From Pseudomonas bharatica CSV86 (GTDB lineage: Bacteria; Pseudomonadota; Gammaproteobacteria; Pseudomonadales; Pseudomonadaceae): a stretch of DNA of 64,000 nucleotides. Positions 47,610 to 55,321 of this stretch are shown piece after piece. The stretch is taken from positions 1,116,001-1,180,000 of the forward strand of contig NZ_AMWJ02000001.1 in the NCBI RefSeq assembly GCF_000319305.2, given 5' to 3'. The notes under the pieces are model-generated. The model saw nothing but the letters and a program-made list of their open reading frames with translations. It had not been told where the DNA came from and did no database searches. The translations under genes were made by a program, and so were the position numbers. Numbering within the stretch: position 1 is the first letter of the stretch; every line of letters begins with the position of its first letter.

Positions 47610-49026
47610 GATCGATCTTTTCGCTATCGAGCGTGGCTCCATAACAGCCCCCGCAGGTTGTGGAAAAACGCAATTGATTGCCGAGACGCTCATCGCGCAT
47701 AGGCAGAGCAAACCCATACTCGTACTAACGCACACGAACGCAGGCGTTGCGGCCTTACGGGCACGCCTGAGACGAGCCGGCGTTCCTAACTCCGCATATC
47801 GAGTCTCCACCATTGATGGATTCTCGATGCGCCTCATCGCTAAGTTCCCAGCGCGAAGCGGCCATAACCCACAGATCTTACAGCTCCACCAGCCCAACAC
47901 CGACTACCCTGCAATTCGGCACGCCGCCATGCTGTTACTGCAGGCAGGCCACCTTGCTCAGCCTCTCCGTGCCACTTACGCGCGCTTGCTTGTCGACGAA
48001 TACCAGGACTGCAACGTCGTCCAGCACGCCATCGTGTCAGGTTTGGCCCAGGTGCTACCGACCTGCGTGCTCGGTGACCCAATGCAAGCCATCTTCGACT
48101 TTCGTGGCAATCGACTGGTGCATTGGGCGAATGAGGTGCAGCCCCTGTTCCCCGCGGCAGGAGAGCTGAGGATACCCTGGCGCTGGCGGCTGGCCGGAGC
48201 TGAGAACCTTGGGCAGTGGCTACTCGCCATACGGCAGCAACTTCAAGTTGGCCAGCCGGTGGATCTGCGCACGGCTCCGGCAGAAGTGCGCTGGGTGCAG
48301 CTCAACGCCGGGACCGAAGTCCAGCAGCGGCTGGTGGCCGCTAGAACCGAGTCACCCAACGCTCGGGGCAGCGTCCTCATCATCGGGGACTCCATCAACG
48401 TGCAAGGTCGCCATCAGCTCACGAGCCAGACACCCGGCGCCATGGCCGTCGAAGCCGTCGACCTAAGGGACCTCGTCAACTTCGCCAGGAACTTTAACCT
48501 GCAGGGTGCCAATGCTCTGGCACAACTTGCGGAATTTGCTTCAAGCGTGATGACGGGGGTAGGTGCAGCAAACCTGCGAACGCGTGTGGAGTCTCTGCGC
48601 ACAGGACGTGCCCGAACGCCACCGACCCCAGCCGAGGCCGAGGCCGTCGCATTCGTCGGGGAGCCAACACCGCAGCGAGCACTCCTTGTGCTCAACGCCC
48701 TCGCCGAACAGCCGGGGGCACGGGTGTACCGACCGGAAGTTCTGCACTGCTGCCGGTCCGCTATGCAAGCTGTGGCGGGAGGTACAGCCGACTTTCTGAG
48801 TGCAGCCATTCAAGCGCGAGAACGCAATCGACACCTTGCCCGCCCCATCGCAAGACGCTCGGTAGGCAGCACATTACTTCTCAAGGGGCTCGAGGCGGAT
48901 GTCTCGGTTGTTCTGCATCCTGAACTTATGACCGCTCAGAATCTGTATGTCGCCCTTACGAGGGGCGCAAGGCACGTAGTGGTGTGTTCATCGAACCCCA
49001 TCCTGATGCCTGTGAACAACGGCTGA
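47599..49026 (+). CDS. gajB: Gabija GajB: UvrD/Rep-like SF1 helicase
   Basis: 475 residues from GTG 47599 (VPLEIDLFAIERG); the upstream frame is gajA in another phase, so the GTG, overlapping gajA by 11 bp, is preferred. SF1A motifs: Walker A 'APAGCGKTQLI' (I), 'LVDEYQDCN' (II), 'LGDPMQAIFDFRG' (III), 'STLLLKGLEADVSVVL' (V), 'NLYVALTRGARHVVV' (VI). GajB of Gabija acts with GajA in anti-phage DNA degradation. The gene order gajA-gajB and lengths fit the system. Confidence 0.88.
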   Translation: MPLEIDLFAIERGSITAPAGCGKTQLIAETLIAHRQSKPILVLTHTNAGVAALRARLRRAGVPNSAYRVSTIDGFSMRLIAKFPARSGHNPQILQLHQPNTDYPAIRHAAMLLLQAGHLAQPLRATYARLLVDEYQDCNVVQHAIVSGLAQVLPTCVLGDPMQAIFDFRGNRLVHWANEVQPLFPAAGELRIPWRWRLAGAENLGQWLLAIRQQLQVGQPVDLRTAPAEVRWVQLNAGTEVQQRLVAARTESPNARGSVLIIGDSINVQGRHQLTSQTPGAMAVEAVDLRDLVNFARNFNLQGANALAQLAEFASSVMTGVGAANLRTRVESLRTGRARTPPTPAEAEAVAFVGEPTPQRALLVLNALAEQPGARVYRPEVLHCCRSAMQAVAGGTADFLSAAIQARERNRHLARPIARRSVGSTLLLKGLEADVSVVLHPELMTAQNLYVALTRGARHVVVCSSNPILMPVNNG

Positions 49027-49124
49027 GCCTTACTGTTGCGTTTGCGCACTTGACCTTGCCATCGTGTCAAGGTCGATGCTGTCTGTGCGGTAACTTGAGC
49101 CGCGGACGAAATGAGGTGAGAGAG

Positions 49125-49325
49125 ATGTTCAGCCTGAATGTTTCGGGTATGGGTTGTGGCAGTTGTGTCAGCAAAATCACGAAGGCCATCCAGACGCTGG
49201 ATCAGGACGCACGCGTAGAGGTGGATCGGGCAGCCGGCAAGGTCACTGTAGAGAGCACAGAAAGTGCCGAATCGATCCGCGAGCTGATCCAGGAGCTTGG
49301 TTATGCGGCCCAGGTCAGCGCTTGA
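49125..49325 (+). CDS. copZ: CopZ-like heavy-metal-associated (HMA) protein
   Basis: 66 residues from ATG 49125 (GAGGTGAG upstream). Ferredoxin-like HMA domain: 'FSLNVSGMGCGSCVSKITKAIQ' with metal site GMGCGSC, and the C-terminal 'ESIRELIQELGYAAQV'. Cytosolic Cu(I) chaperone/buffer that would feed the P-type ATPase 3.4 kb upstream; the Gabija pair separates them. Confidence 0.88.
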   Translation: MFSLNVSGMGCGSCVSKITKAIQTLDQDARVEVDRAAGKVTVESTESAESIRELIQELGYAAQVSA

Positions 49326-49344
49326 GCGCTGGCCTGCCGACCGA

Positions 49345-49658
49345 CTAAATCTCCAGTTCTGAGAGCTCTTTCAGCCCGTGAATACTGGTGACCTCGTTAG
49401 TAATACCTTCATCCCCATCTCGGCCGCGAAGCCAGTTTGAGTGATCGCCTGGCTCGCGCATTTCCAGCGTGTCATAGGAGTAGCGCTTTCGCTTGAACAG
49501 GCTTTTCAATGCGGCGAACTCGTGGCTTTTCTCGTCTTCTATTCCGACGACTTTTCCTACAAGCGCCCCCAATGACCGACGCCGTCGGCCAGCATCGCCT
49601 GGTAAGTCTCTGGGTCCAGCAAGGCTTGCTGTTTGAAATGAATGATGCGGTGTGTCAT
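49345..49658 (-). pseudogene. Hypothetical protein, frameshifted
   Basis: ATG 49658 opens MTHRIIHFKQQALLDPETYQAM; the frame ends early at a GC run near 49566, and adding one G in TGGGGG joins it to 'ALVGKVVGIEDEKSHEFAALKSLF' and an acidic C-terminus ending at 49345, about 104 residues in all. No family recognised; no signal peptide. Convergent with copZ. Confidence 0.45.
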
Positions 49659-49709
49659 AGACGCGCTCGGGAGTGGCCAAAGAGAAGCCGCTAGCCTATA
49701 GGTTCCGGG

Positions 49710-50500
49710 TCATTCGTGAATAGTTGCCCTGAGCTTTAGCAAACCTTCGTTGACCCACAATTTCAACCAAGTTGCGGCCTGCAGGGGGCTTGCTCTCCAT
49801 GTGTTGCGCTCAATGACTCGCAGAGTTCGGCGAACGATCCACCCTCGACGAAAAACCGCAATGCTGACGCCTCTTCTGGCTCCAGGCTTCGGTAATGGCA
49901 TACGAGGTTATGACGCCAGACCAGACAGTCTCGATTCCCGGCTGGTTGGGTGGCAACGGGAAGCAGATCCCCAGACTTGGCAGCCTTCCACAGCGCCAGG
50001 GTGTTGTACTGCAATCGCAGCCATCTGGCAGATGGAGTCAGGGAAACCCTGAATGAAACCCAGTCTTCAGCCGAAAACTCACTGATGGCCTGCAGTGAAA
50101 GCGCTTCGACATCCTGAGCATCGAAAGCCAGTGTAAAAGCCCACTCCAGCTCCGCGAGTTCGCGCATCGGTGAAAGTTGAGGTTCCGCAATGTAGCTGCG
50201 AATGAACTCGGGCAGCTTTTCACCCAGCCAGCGAATGCTGAAATGCCGCGGTGGCCAGGCGGCGATATAGGCCAGTGCGAGTTGCTCGAACGACTCTTCT
50301 CCCAGCCATTGCTGCAGCGCCGGGAAATCCTCGCGCAGCACCGCCAGCAGGCGCGAGCGATAGGCGTTATGGTAGATCCGCAGGCCTTCGAGGGCACTCA
50401 GCGCAGTGCAACCCCGGACTTGCTCCAAAAGCTCGTTGGAGGGCAGGGCACCATCTGTCAGGTAAGTTTCAAATGCAGTCTGTAAGGCGCTTAGGCTCAA
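49710..50500 (-). pseudogene. BufC-like DUF2063 protein of a bufferin operon, frameshifted at the C-terminus
   Basis: ATG 50500 (MSLSALQTAFETYL). The DUF2063/putative DNA-binding domain: 'LEGLRIYHNAYRSRLLAVLREDFPALQQWLG' and 'LAELEWAFTLAFDA'. The frame ends early; one C added near 49788 restores '...EQAPLQAATWLKLWVNEGLL' to a stop at 49710 (about 263 residues). In bufferin clusters BufC is the partner protein of the MNIO enzyme BufB. Overlaps bufB by 4 bp. Confidence 0.75.
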
Positions 50501-51333
50501 AGGGTTGCCCTCGATATCACGCCATTGGCGATAGCTCGGGCATGCTCCAACTCGGATAACAGATCCTCGAACGGTGGAAAATGATCATCCCGCTCGATCA
50601 ACGTCGACGTTGGACCCAAGTAGCTCAAAGTCTTGCTGTAGAGCGCCCAAACCGGGTCAGCGATGGGCTGGTCGTGGGTGTCGATGAGGTATTGCCCGTA
50701 ATCGCTATGCCCGGCCAGGTGAATTTGACGAATCCGCTCGTGCGGCAATTCCAAGATGAACTGCCATGGGTCGAAATCCTGATTTCGTGCGCTGACGTAG
50801 ACGTTGTTCACGTCAAGGAGCAATTCGCAACCGGTCAGGAAACTCAGTTCCGAGAGAAACTGCGATTCGCTCATGCTGGACGTCTTCCACTGCACGTAAG
50901 AAGAAACGTTCTCCAGCACAATGGGACGTTCCAGAACATCCTGCACTAGACGCACCCGCGCGGCGACATGCAGCAGGCTTTCTTGGGTAAACGGCAGCGG
51001 CAGCAGGTCGTGGAGTTGATGGGCGTTGCCGCGACTCCAGCACAAGTGGTCGGAAACCCACTGGGGCTGTACCCGGTCCGCCAGTTGCTTGAGCTGTCGT
51101 AGGTAGCCCATGTCCAGGTTATGCGAACCGCCGATCGACAGCGATACTCCGTGCATCACCAACGGGTATTGCTCGCCAATCGCATCGAGAAAGTAGAGGG
51201 CCTTGCCACCGCCCACCAGGTAATTCTCGGAAATGATCTCAAACCAGTCGACCGCAGGTCGCTGTTCAAGAATCTGCTGGTAATACTCACTGCGAAGGCC
51301 AAGACCGAAACCCAGTGTTTTGCGCTTACTCAT
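50497..51333 (-). CDS. BufB-like multinuclear iron-dependent oxidase (MNIO, DUF692)
   Basis: 278 residues from ATG 51333. DUF692/MbnB-type TIM barrel: 'GFGLGLRSEYYQQI', 'WFEIISENY' (Glu, Asn), 'MHGVSLSIGG' (His), 'WVSDHLCW' (Asp-His), 'LENVSSYV' (Glu-Asn), 'LLLDVNNVYVS' (Asp-Asn) and 'IHLAGHSDY' (His pair) supply the iron ligands. The MNIO family modifies cysteines of small peptide precursors; with the BufA-like gene upstream this points to a bufferin, a copper-binding RiPP. The name BufB comes from context. Confidence 0.85.
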   Translation of the reverse strand: MSKRKTLGFGLGLRSEYYQQILEQRPAVDWFEIISENYLVGGGKALYFLDAIGEQYPLVMHGVSLSIGGSHNLDMGYLRQLKQLADRVQPQWVSDHLCWSRGNAHQLHDLLPLPFTQESLLHVAARVRLVQDVLERPIVLENVSSYVQWKTSSMSESQFLSELSFLTGCELLLDVNNVYVSARNQDFDPWQFILELPHERIRQIHLAGHSDYGQYLIDTHDQPIADPVWALYSKTLSYLGPTSTLIERDDHFPPFEDLLSELEHARAIANGVISRATL

Positions 51334-51377
51334 TCAAGACTCCAGCAGGGGAGTGGCAGGCACTCCCCGCAACGGCA

Positions 51378-51638
51378 TTATTCGCTGGTCTTGCCACCGG
51401 CCTCATCGCACTTGGCCTGAGTCATCAGCTTGAAACCCTGGCCTTTACATTCTCCCTGGCCTTTGCAGGCATTTTTGGCGGTCATGCAGTCGTTCTGGCC
51501 CTTGCAACCGTTGACGCCGAAGCACTTCACTTCAGCTGCTTTGGTGTCCTGGGCGGCCTGGACAGGCAGGGTAGCAAACAGGCTGGCGGCCACGAGAGCC
51601 AGAGCGGCACCGGTAGCGACGTTGGATTTATTCGACAT
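51378..51638 (-). CDS. BufA-like bufferin-type metallophore precursor
   Basis: 86 residues from ATG 51638 (AAGAGAG upstream). Signal peptide (MSNKSNVATGAALALVAASL..., cut after 'VQAA'), then a compact core with six Cys: 'VKCFGVNGCKGQNDC', 'KNACKGQGECKGQGF', 'AKCDEAGG'. The C-K-G-Q-G repeats resemble the BufA2 type of periplasmic bufferin-like metallophores. The modified Cys presumably chelate copper. First gene of the minus-strand operon; IS copy 3 inserted about 100 bp upstream of its ATG. Confidence 0.75.
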   Translation of the reverse strand: MSNKSNVATGAALALVAASLFATLPVQAAQDTKAAEVKCFGVNGCKGQNDCMTAKNACKGQGECKGQGFKLMTQAKCDEAGGKTSE

Positions 51639-51914
51639 AGTGACAATCTCTCTTAATTGTTGGTGGTCTTATCCGCGGGTGCGAATGACCCTGAGTAGCT
51701 TAGGCATCGCTGCCGAGCATGCCCTCTCAAGAAATTCGGGGTATCCGGAATTTCTGGTTGATAAAATGCCAAAGATGTAAAGAAGAAAATCTTTCTCAGC
51801 GGATTATCTGATTGATCCTCTTCAGCCTACTCTACTGCCAATTTTCTGTTTCCACCTTCGCCTGAGTCTTCATAGCGATGCTGACTAGGGAGGACAGCGA
51901 GAGCTGGGCAAGCG

Positions 51915-52229
51915 TCAAAGCGGTTCTGGTTCATGCGCAATCCGGACACCTGCACAACATTCCTCTTGTAAGAAACCGATCAAATTCTCTAGGTGCCCAT
52001 ACTCGGGTATACAGACAATCGTGCGGCTATGTTTCTCCTGCCGGATCAGCCCTACCTTGGCCATGCGCGCAAGGTGATGTGATAGCGTCGAAGCAGGAAT
52101 ACCCAGCCCCTTCTGGATATCTCCGACCGAAGCCCCATCATGGCCAGCTTTGACCAGAAAGCGGAACACGGACAGTCGGTGACTATTCCCTAGCTCAGCT
52201 AAGCTGGCTGCAACCTTTTCGTGATCCAT
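51915..52229 (-). CDS. ArsR-family metalloregulator, IS passenger (copy 3)
   Basis: Same 104-residue product as at 9577-9891, start ATG 52229. It is transcribed toward the bufferin operon, 277 bp from the BufA-like start, so read-through could add to bufferin expression. Confidence 0.88.
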   Translation of the reverse strand: MDHEKVAASLAELGNSHRLSVFRFLVKAGHDGASVGDIQKGLGIPASTLSHHLARMAKVGLIRQEKHSRTIVCIPEYGHLENLIGFLQEECCAGVRIAHEPEPL

Positions 52230-52340
52230 AGCACGCCCCAATAATTCGATGTTTCTAGAATTATAGTTGACAGGTCGGATAAACGCAAGTAGGCTGCGTA
52301 CATCATTTCGACAATACTAGAAATATAGGAGTAATATTGA
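52230..52340. promoter_or_regulatory. Divergent promoter/operator (copy 3)
   Basis: Same as 26208-26318: promoters for arsR (leftward) and permease (rightward) with two TTCTAG-N4/5-TCGAA candidate operators. Confidence 0.6.
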
Positions 52341-53375
52341 ATGTCATCTCAACTCCAAGACGCTCTAGGCATGTTCGCCTTTCTCGCTATCGAGCTATCG
52401 GTTTTATTCATTGGCATTAGCTTGCTGGTCGGAGTTCTTCAACGTCACATCCCACCATCCAAGGTGGAAGCGTTACTGACTTCCAGTGGGAAGCGAGGCT
52501 ATTTTCTTGCTGCTGGTTTAGGAGCTATAACGCCCTTCTGTAGTTGCTCGACTATCCCCATGTTGAAAGGGTTGATTCGGGCACGGGCCGGTTTTGGGCC
52601 GATGATGGTGTTTCTTTTCTCATCTCCGTTGCTGAATCCTATCGTCGTCGGCCTGCTGGTTGCCACGTTTGGATGGACACTTACTGCTATCTATGTGCTC
52701 GCCGCTTTGGTGGTCGCGGTAGGTGCCGGATGGCTGCTTCACACGCTTGGCTTCGAGCGTTATGTGCGCCGGACGGCGACACAAGAGAGCAGTGGATGTA
52801 GTTCATCAGCAAGCCCGTGCAGTGCTACATCGACCGCATCGAGTTGCGGCACCAACAGCTGCGACACCACTCCGAAGACGGCTTCTTGCGGGGCTGATAG
52901 GAAGACAACAGTCTCTACGTCTAGCGAATGCTGTGACAGTCAACCCACTGTCACGGTTAAGAAAGAAGGGAAGTACAGTGGTGTGTGGCGGGAAGCTTGG
53001 TCGGACTTTATCGATGTGTTGCCTTACCTGCTCATCGGTATTGCGATTGGCAGCGTGATCTATGGTTTCATGCCCACTGACTTATTGGAGCAGTATGCAG
53101 GCCCAGATAATCCCTTTGCCATTCCAGTTGCCGCTGTCATCGGCGTGCCGTTGTATATTCGCGCTGAAGCCGTCATACCTCTGGCAGCGGCTCTGATGGC
53201 CAAAGGCGTGGGTGCCGGGACGGTGCTAGCGTTGATCATCGGCAGTGCCGGAGCCAGCCTGACTGAGCTCATTCTGTTGCGCTCTTTGTTCACGCTGAAG
53301 CTTTTAGCGGCGTTTTTAGCAGTCATTTTTGCTATGGCGATGATTGCCGGTTACGCCACCTACCTGTTTTTCTGA
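52341..53375 (+). CDS. ArsP/SO_0444-like permease, IS passenger (copy 3)
   Basis: 344 residues, the same product as at 8431-9465, with 'TPFCSCSTIP' and the Cys-rich loop. Intact. Confidence 0.85.
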   Translation: MSSQLQDALGMFAFLAIELSVLFIGISLLVGVLQRHIPPSKVEALLTSSGKRGYFLAAGLGAITPFCSCSTIPMLKGLIRARAGFGPMMVFLFSSPLLNPIVVGLLVATFGWTLTAIYVLAALVVAVGAGWLLHTLGFERYVRRTATQESSGCSSSASPCSATSTASSCGTNSCDTTPKTASCGADRKTTVSTSSECCDSQPTVTVKKEGKYSGVWREAWSDFIDVLPYLLIGIAIGSVIYGFMPTDLLEQYAGPDNPFAIPVAAVIGVPLYIRAEAVIPLAAALMAKGVGAGTVLALIIGSAGASLTELILLRSLFTLKLLAAFLAVIFAMAMIAGYATYLFF

Positions 53376-53387
53376 TCAAGGCGGGAG

Positions 53388-54665
53388 ATGATTAATTCGT
53401 TAAGCCTTCCTGGGTACCAGTTGGTGGATTCTGATGAGCAGAATGAAGACATACATTTTCGGCTTGAAGCACCTACACCAGTAGCCTGCGAGGGGTGCGG
53501 CGTGCAGGGTGAGTTCGTGCGGTTCGGCAAGCGTGACGTTCCCTATCGTGATCTGCCCATCCACGGCAAGCGGGTCACTCTCTGGGTGGTCCGCCGCCGA
53601 TACACCTGCCGGGCCTGCAAGACAACATTCAGGCCCCAGCTACCGGAGATGGTGGACGGATTCCGTATGACACTGCGGCTGCATGAGTACGTGGAGAAGG
53701 AATCCTTCAACCACCCCTACACCTTTGTGGCGGCACAGACCGGCCTGGACGAGAAGACGGTGCGCGACATCTTCAACGCCCGCGCCGAGTTCCTGGGGCG
53801 CTGGCACCGCTTCGAGACGCCCCGCATCCTGGGCATTGACGAGCTATACCTGAACAAGCGCTACCGCTGCATTCTGACCAACATTGAGGAGCGAACCCTG
53901 CTCGACCTGCTGGCCACCCGCCGCCAGGACGTGGTGACCAACTACCTGATGAAGCTGAAAGACCGGCAGAAGGTCGAGATCGTCAGCATGGACATGTGGA
54001 ACCCCTACCGGGCAGCGGTCAAGGCTGTGCTGCCCCAGGCCCGTATCGTGGTCGATAAGTTCCATGTGGTGCGCATGGCCAACGATGCCCTAGAGAGAGT
54101 GCGCAAGGGCCTCAGAAAGGAGCTGAAACCGTCCCAGAGCCGGACTCTCAAGGGAGACCGGAAAATCCTGCTGAAACGCGCTCACGAAGTCTCAGACCGG
54201 GAGCGCCTCATCATGGAGACCTGGACAGGCGCGTTCCCGCAACTGCTGGCCGCCTACGAGCACAAGGAGCGCTTCTACGGCATCTGGGACGCCACCACAC
54301 GGCTCCAGGCAGAAGCCGCCCTGGACGAGTGGATAGCCACCATCCCGAAGGGCCAAAAGGAAGTCTGGAGCGATCTGGTCAGGGCAGTGGGAAACTGGCG
54401 CGAAGAGACCATGACCTACTTCGAGACGGACATGCCCGTCACCAACGCTTACACGGAGTCCATCAACCGACTGGCCAAGGACAAGAACCGTGAAGGGCGC
54501 GGTTACTCCTTCGAGGTGATGCGGGCACGAATGCTCTACACCACGAAGCACAAGAAGAAGGCACCGACTGCGAAGGTCTCTCCTTTCTACAAGAAAACCA
54601 TCGGTTACGGACTGCCGGACTTCGCAGAGGAACTCAACTACGGAGTCGATCTATCAACCATCTGA
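53388..54665 (+). CDS. tnpA: ISL3-family transposase (copy 3)
   Basis: 425 residues, the same product as at 7141-8418, with CEGCG, CRAC, 'GIDELYLNK' and 'TESINRLAK' motifs. Intact. Confidence 0.95.
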   Translation: MINSLSLPGYQLVDSDEQNEDIHFRLEAPTPVACEGCGVQGEFVRFGKRDVPYRDLPIHGKRVTLWVVRRRYTCRACKTTFRPQLPEMVDGFRMTLRLHEYVEKESFNHPYTFVAAQTGLDEKTVRDIFNARAEFLGRWHRFETPRILGIDELYLNKRYRCILTNIEERTLLDLLATRRQDVVTNYLMKLKDRQKVEIVSMDMWNPYRAAVKAVLPQARIVVDKFHVVRMANDALERVRKGLRKELKPSQSRTLKGDRKILLKRAHEVSDRERLIMETWTGAFPQLLAAYEHKERFYGIWDATTRLQAEAALDEWIATIPKGQKEVWSDLVRAVGNWREETMTYFETDMPVTNAYTESINRLAKDKNREGRGYSFEVMRARMLYTTKHKKKAPTAKVSPFYKKTIGYGLPDFAEELNYGVDLSTI

Positions 54666-54800
54666 TAATGGTATCAGGTTGGTGGGGTAAAGGTGCCCCA
54701 TCAACCATTAAATCCGTATACCCGAAATTCGCAAGGCTTTATGAGGGCATGAAAGACAGTACCGAGCCTTCTGGATGGGCTACAAGAAAGAAATAGCAAC

Positions 54801-54816
54801 CTGACAGAACTGTAAT
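54801..54816 (+). promoter_or_regulatory. CopR box upstream of ptrA-like gene
   Basis: CTGACAGAACTGTAAT, an exact CTGACA-N5-GTAAT match, with CTCAGG 6 bp later. About 106 bp before ATG 54922. The IS copy 3 end is about 77 bp upstream, so the box itself was spared. Confidence 0.75.
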
Positions 54817-54921
54817 GTTCGGCTCAGGTTGCTGACAGGCCCTCTTAGTTAACGTGACATCGAGCCTAAAGCTCGGCCTCTGCAGTTGCAGGGACCACTT
54901 AACTTACGAGGAATACCCAAA

Positions 54922-55128
54922 ATGAAATCGATCAAAGCTCTGCTTGTAGTTACTGCTCTGAGCATCTCCAGCTTGGCAATGGCTGAAGGTGGTGCTGACC
55001 GAACCTTCGCGCGCATGGAGCAGGCACGCCAGACGTCTCTGGAGGCCTACCGGGTGGCCCAGCAGCAGAAAGTTGAGGCTCCTGTAGCCAGCAGTCCAAC
55101 CGAGCAAGCAGAGCACACCAACTGCTGA
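54922..55128 (+). CDS. PtrA-like copper-inducible periplasmic peptide
   Basis: 68 residues from ATG 54922. Signal peptide MKSIKALLVVTALSISSLAMA, then 'EGGADRTFARMEQARQTSLEAYRVAQQQK', ending in 'EHTNC'. It is similar to PtrA of P. aeruginosa, a small protein induced by copper. In this cluster it probably acts in copper response in the periplasm. Followed by a second CopR box. Confidence 0.75.
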   Translation: MKSIKALLVVTALSISSLAMAEGGADRTFARMEQARQTSLEAYRVAQQQKVEAPVASSPTEQAEHTNC

Positions 55129-55138
55129 AGTCATCTAC

Positions 55139-55154
55139 CTTACAGAAATGTAAT
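55139..55154 (+). promoter_or_regulatory. CopR box upstream of copA oxidase
   Basis: CTTACAGAAATGTAAT, fitting CTKACA-N5-GTAAT. It lies 168 bp before the CopA ATG at 55322, in the 193-bp gap that otherwise holds no gene. Confidence 0.7.
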
Positions 55155-55321
55155 CACCCGGATGGTTGGGATATGGCAGTTTCATACTGCTCATCGTCGG
55201 TAAGGCTTGTGCAATGCACCGACGTGGAAAGTTGAGGGGTAAATACCCGACATTGAAGCAGCCATGAACCCGAGACCGGGCACACCATCACCGGCTCATT
55301 TGACGGATTGGACAAAACGGC

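Larger units (their letters stand above)
51739..54723 (+). mobile_element. ISL3-family element with permease/ArsR passengers, copy 3
   Basis: 2985 bp from GGGTATCCGGAATT (51739) to AATCCGTATACCC (54723). Perfect 8-bp duplication GAAATTCG at 51731-51738 and 54724-54731. Same as copies 1 and 2. It stands between the bufferin operon (minus) and the copper-oxidase cluster (plus). Confidence 0.95.

Noticed and set aside
49345..49680. The 111-codon frame starting MATPERVYD
   Set aside because: Its N-terminal third is the wrong phase; the ATG at 49658 with one added base near 49566 gives a more natural protein.
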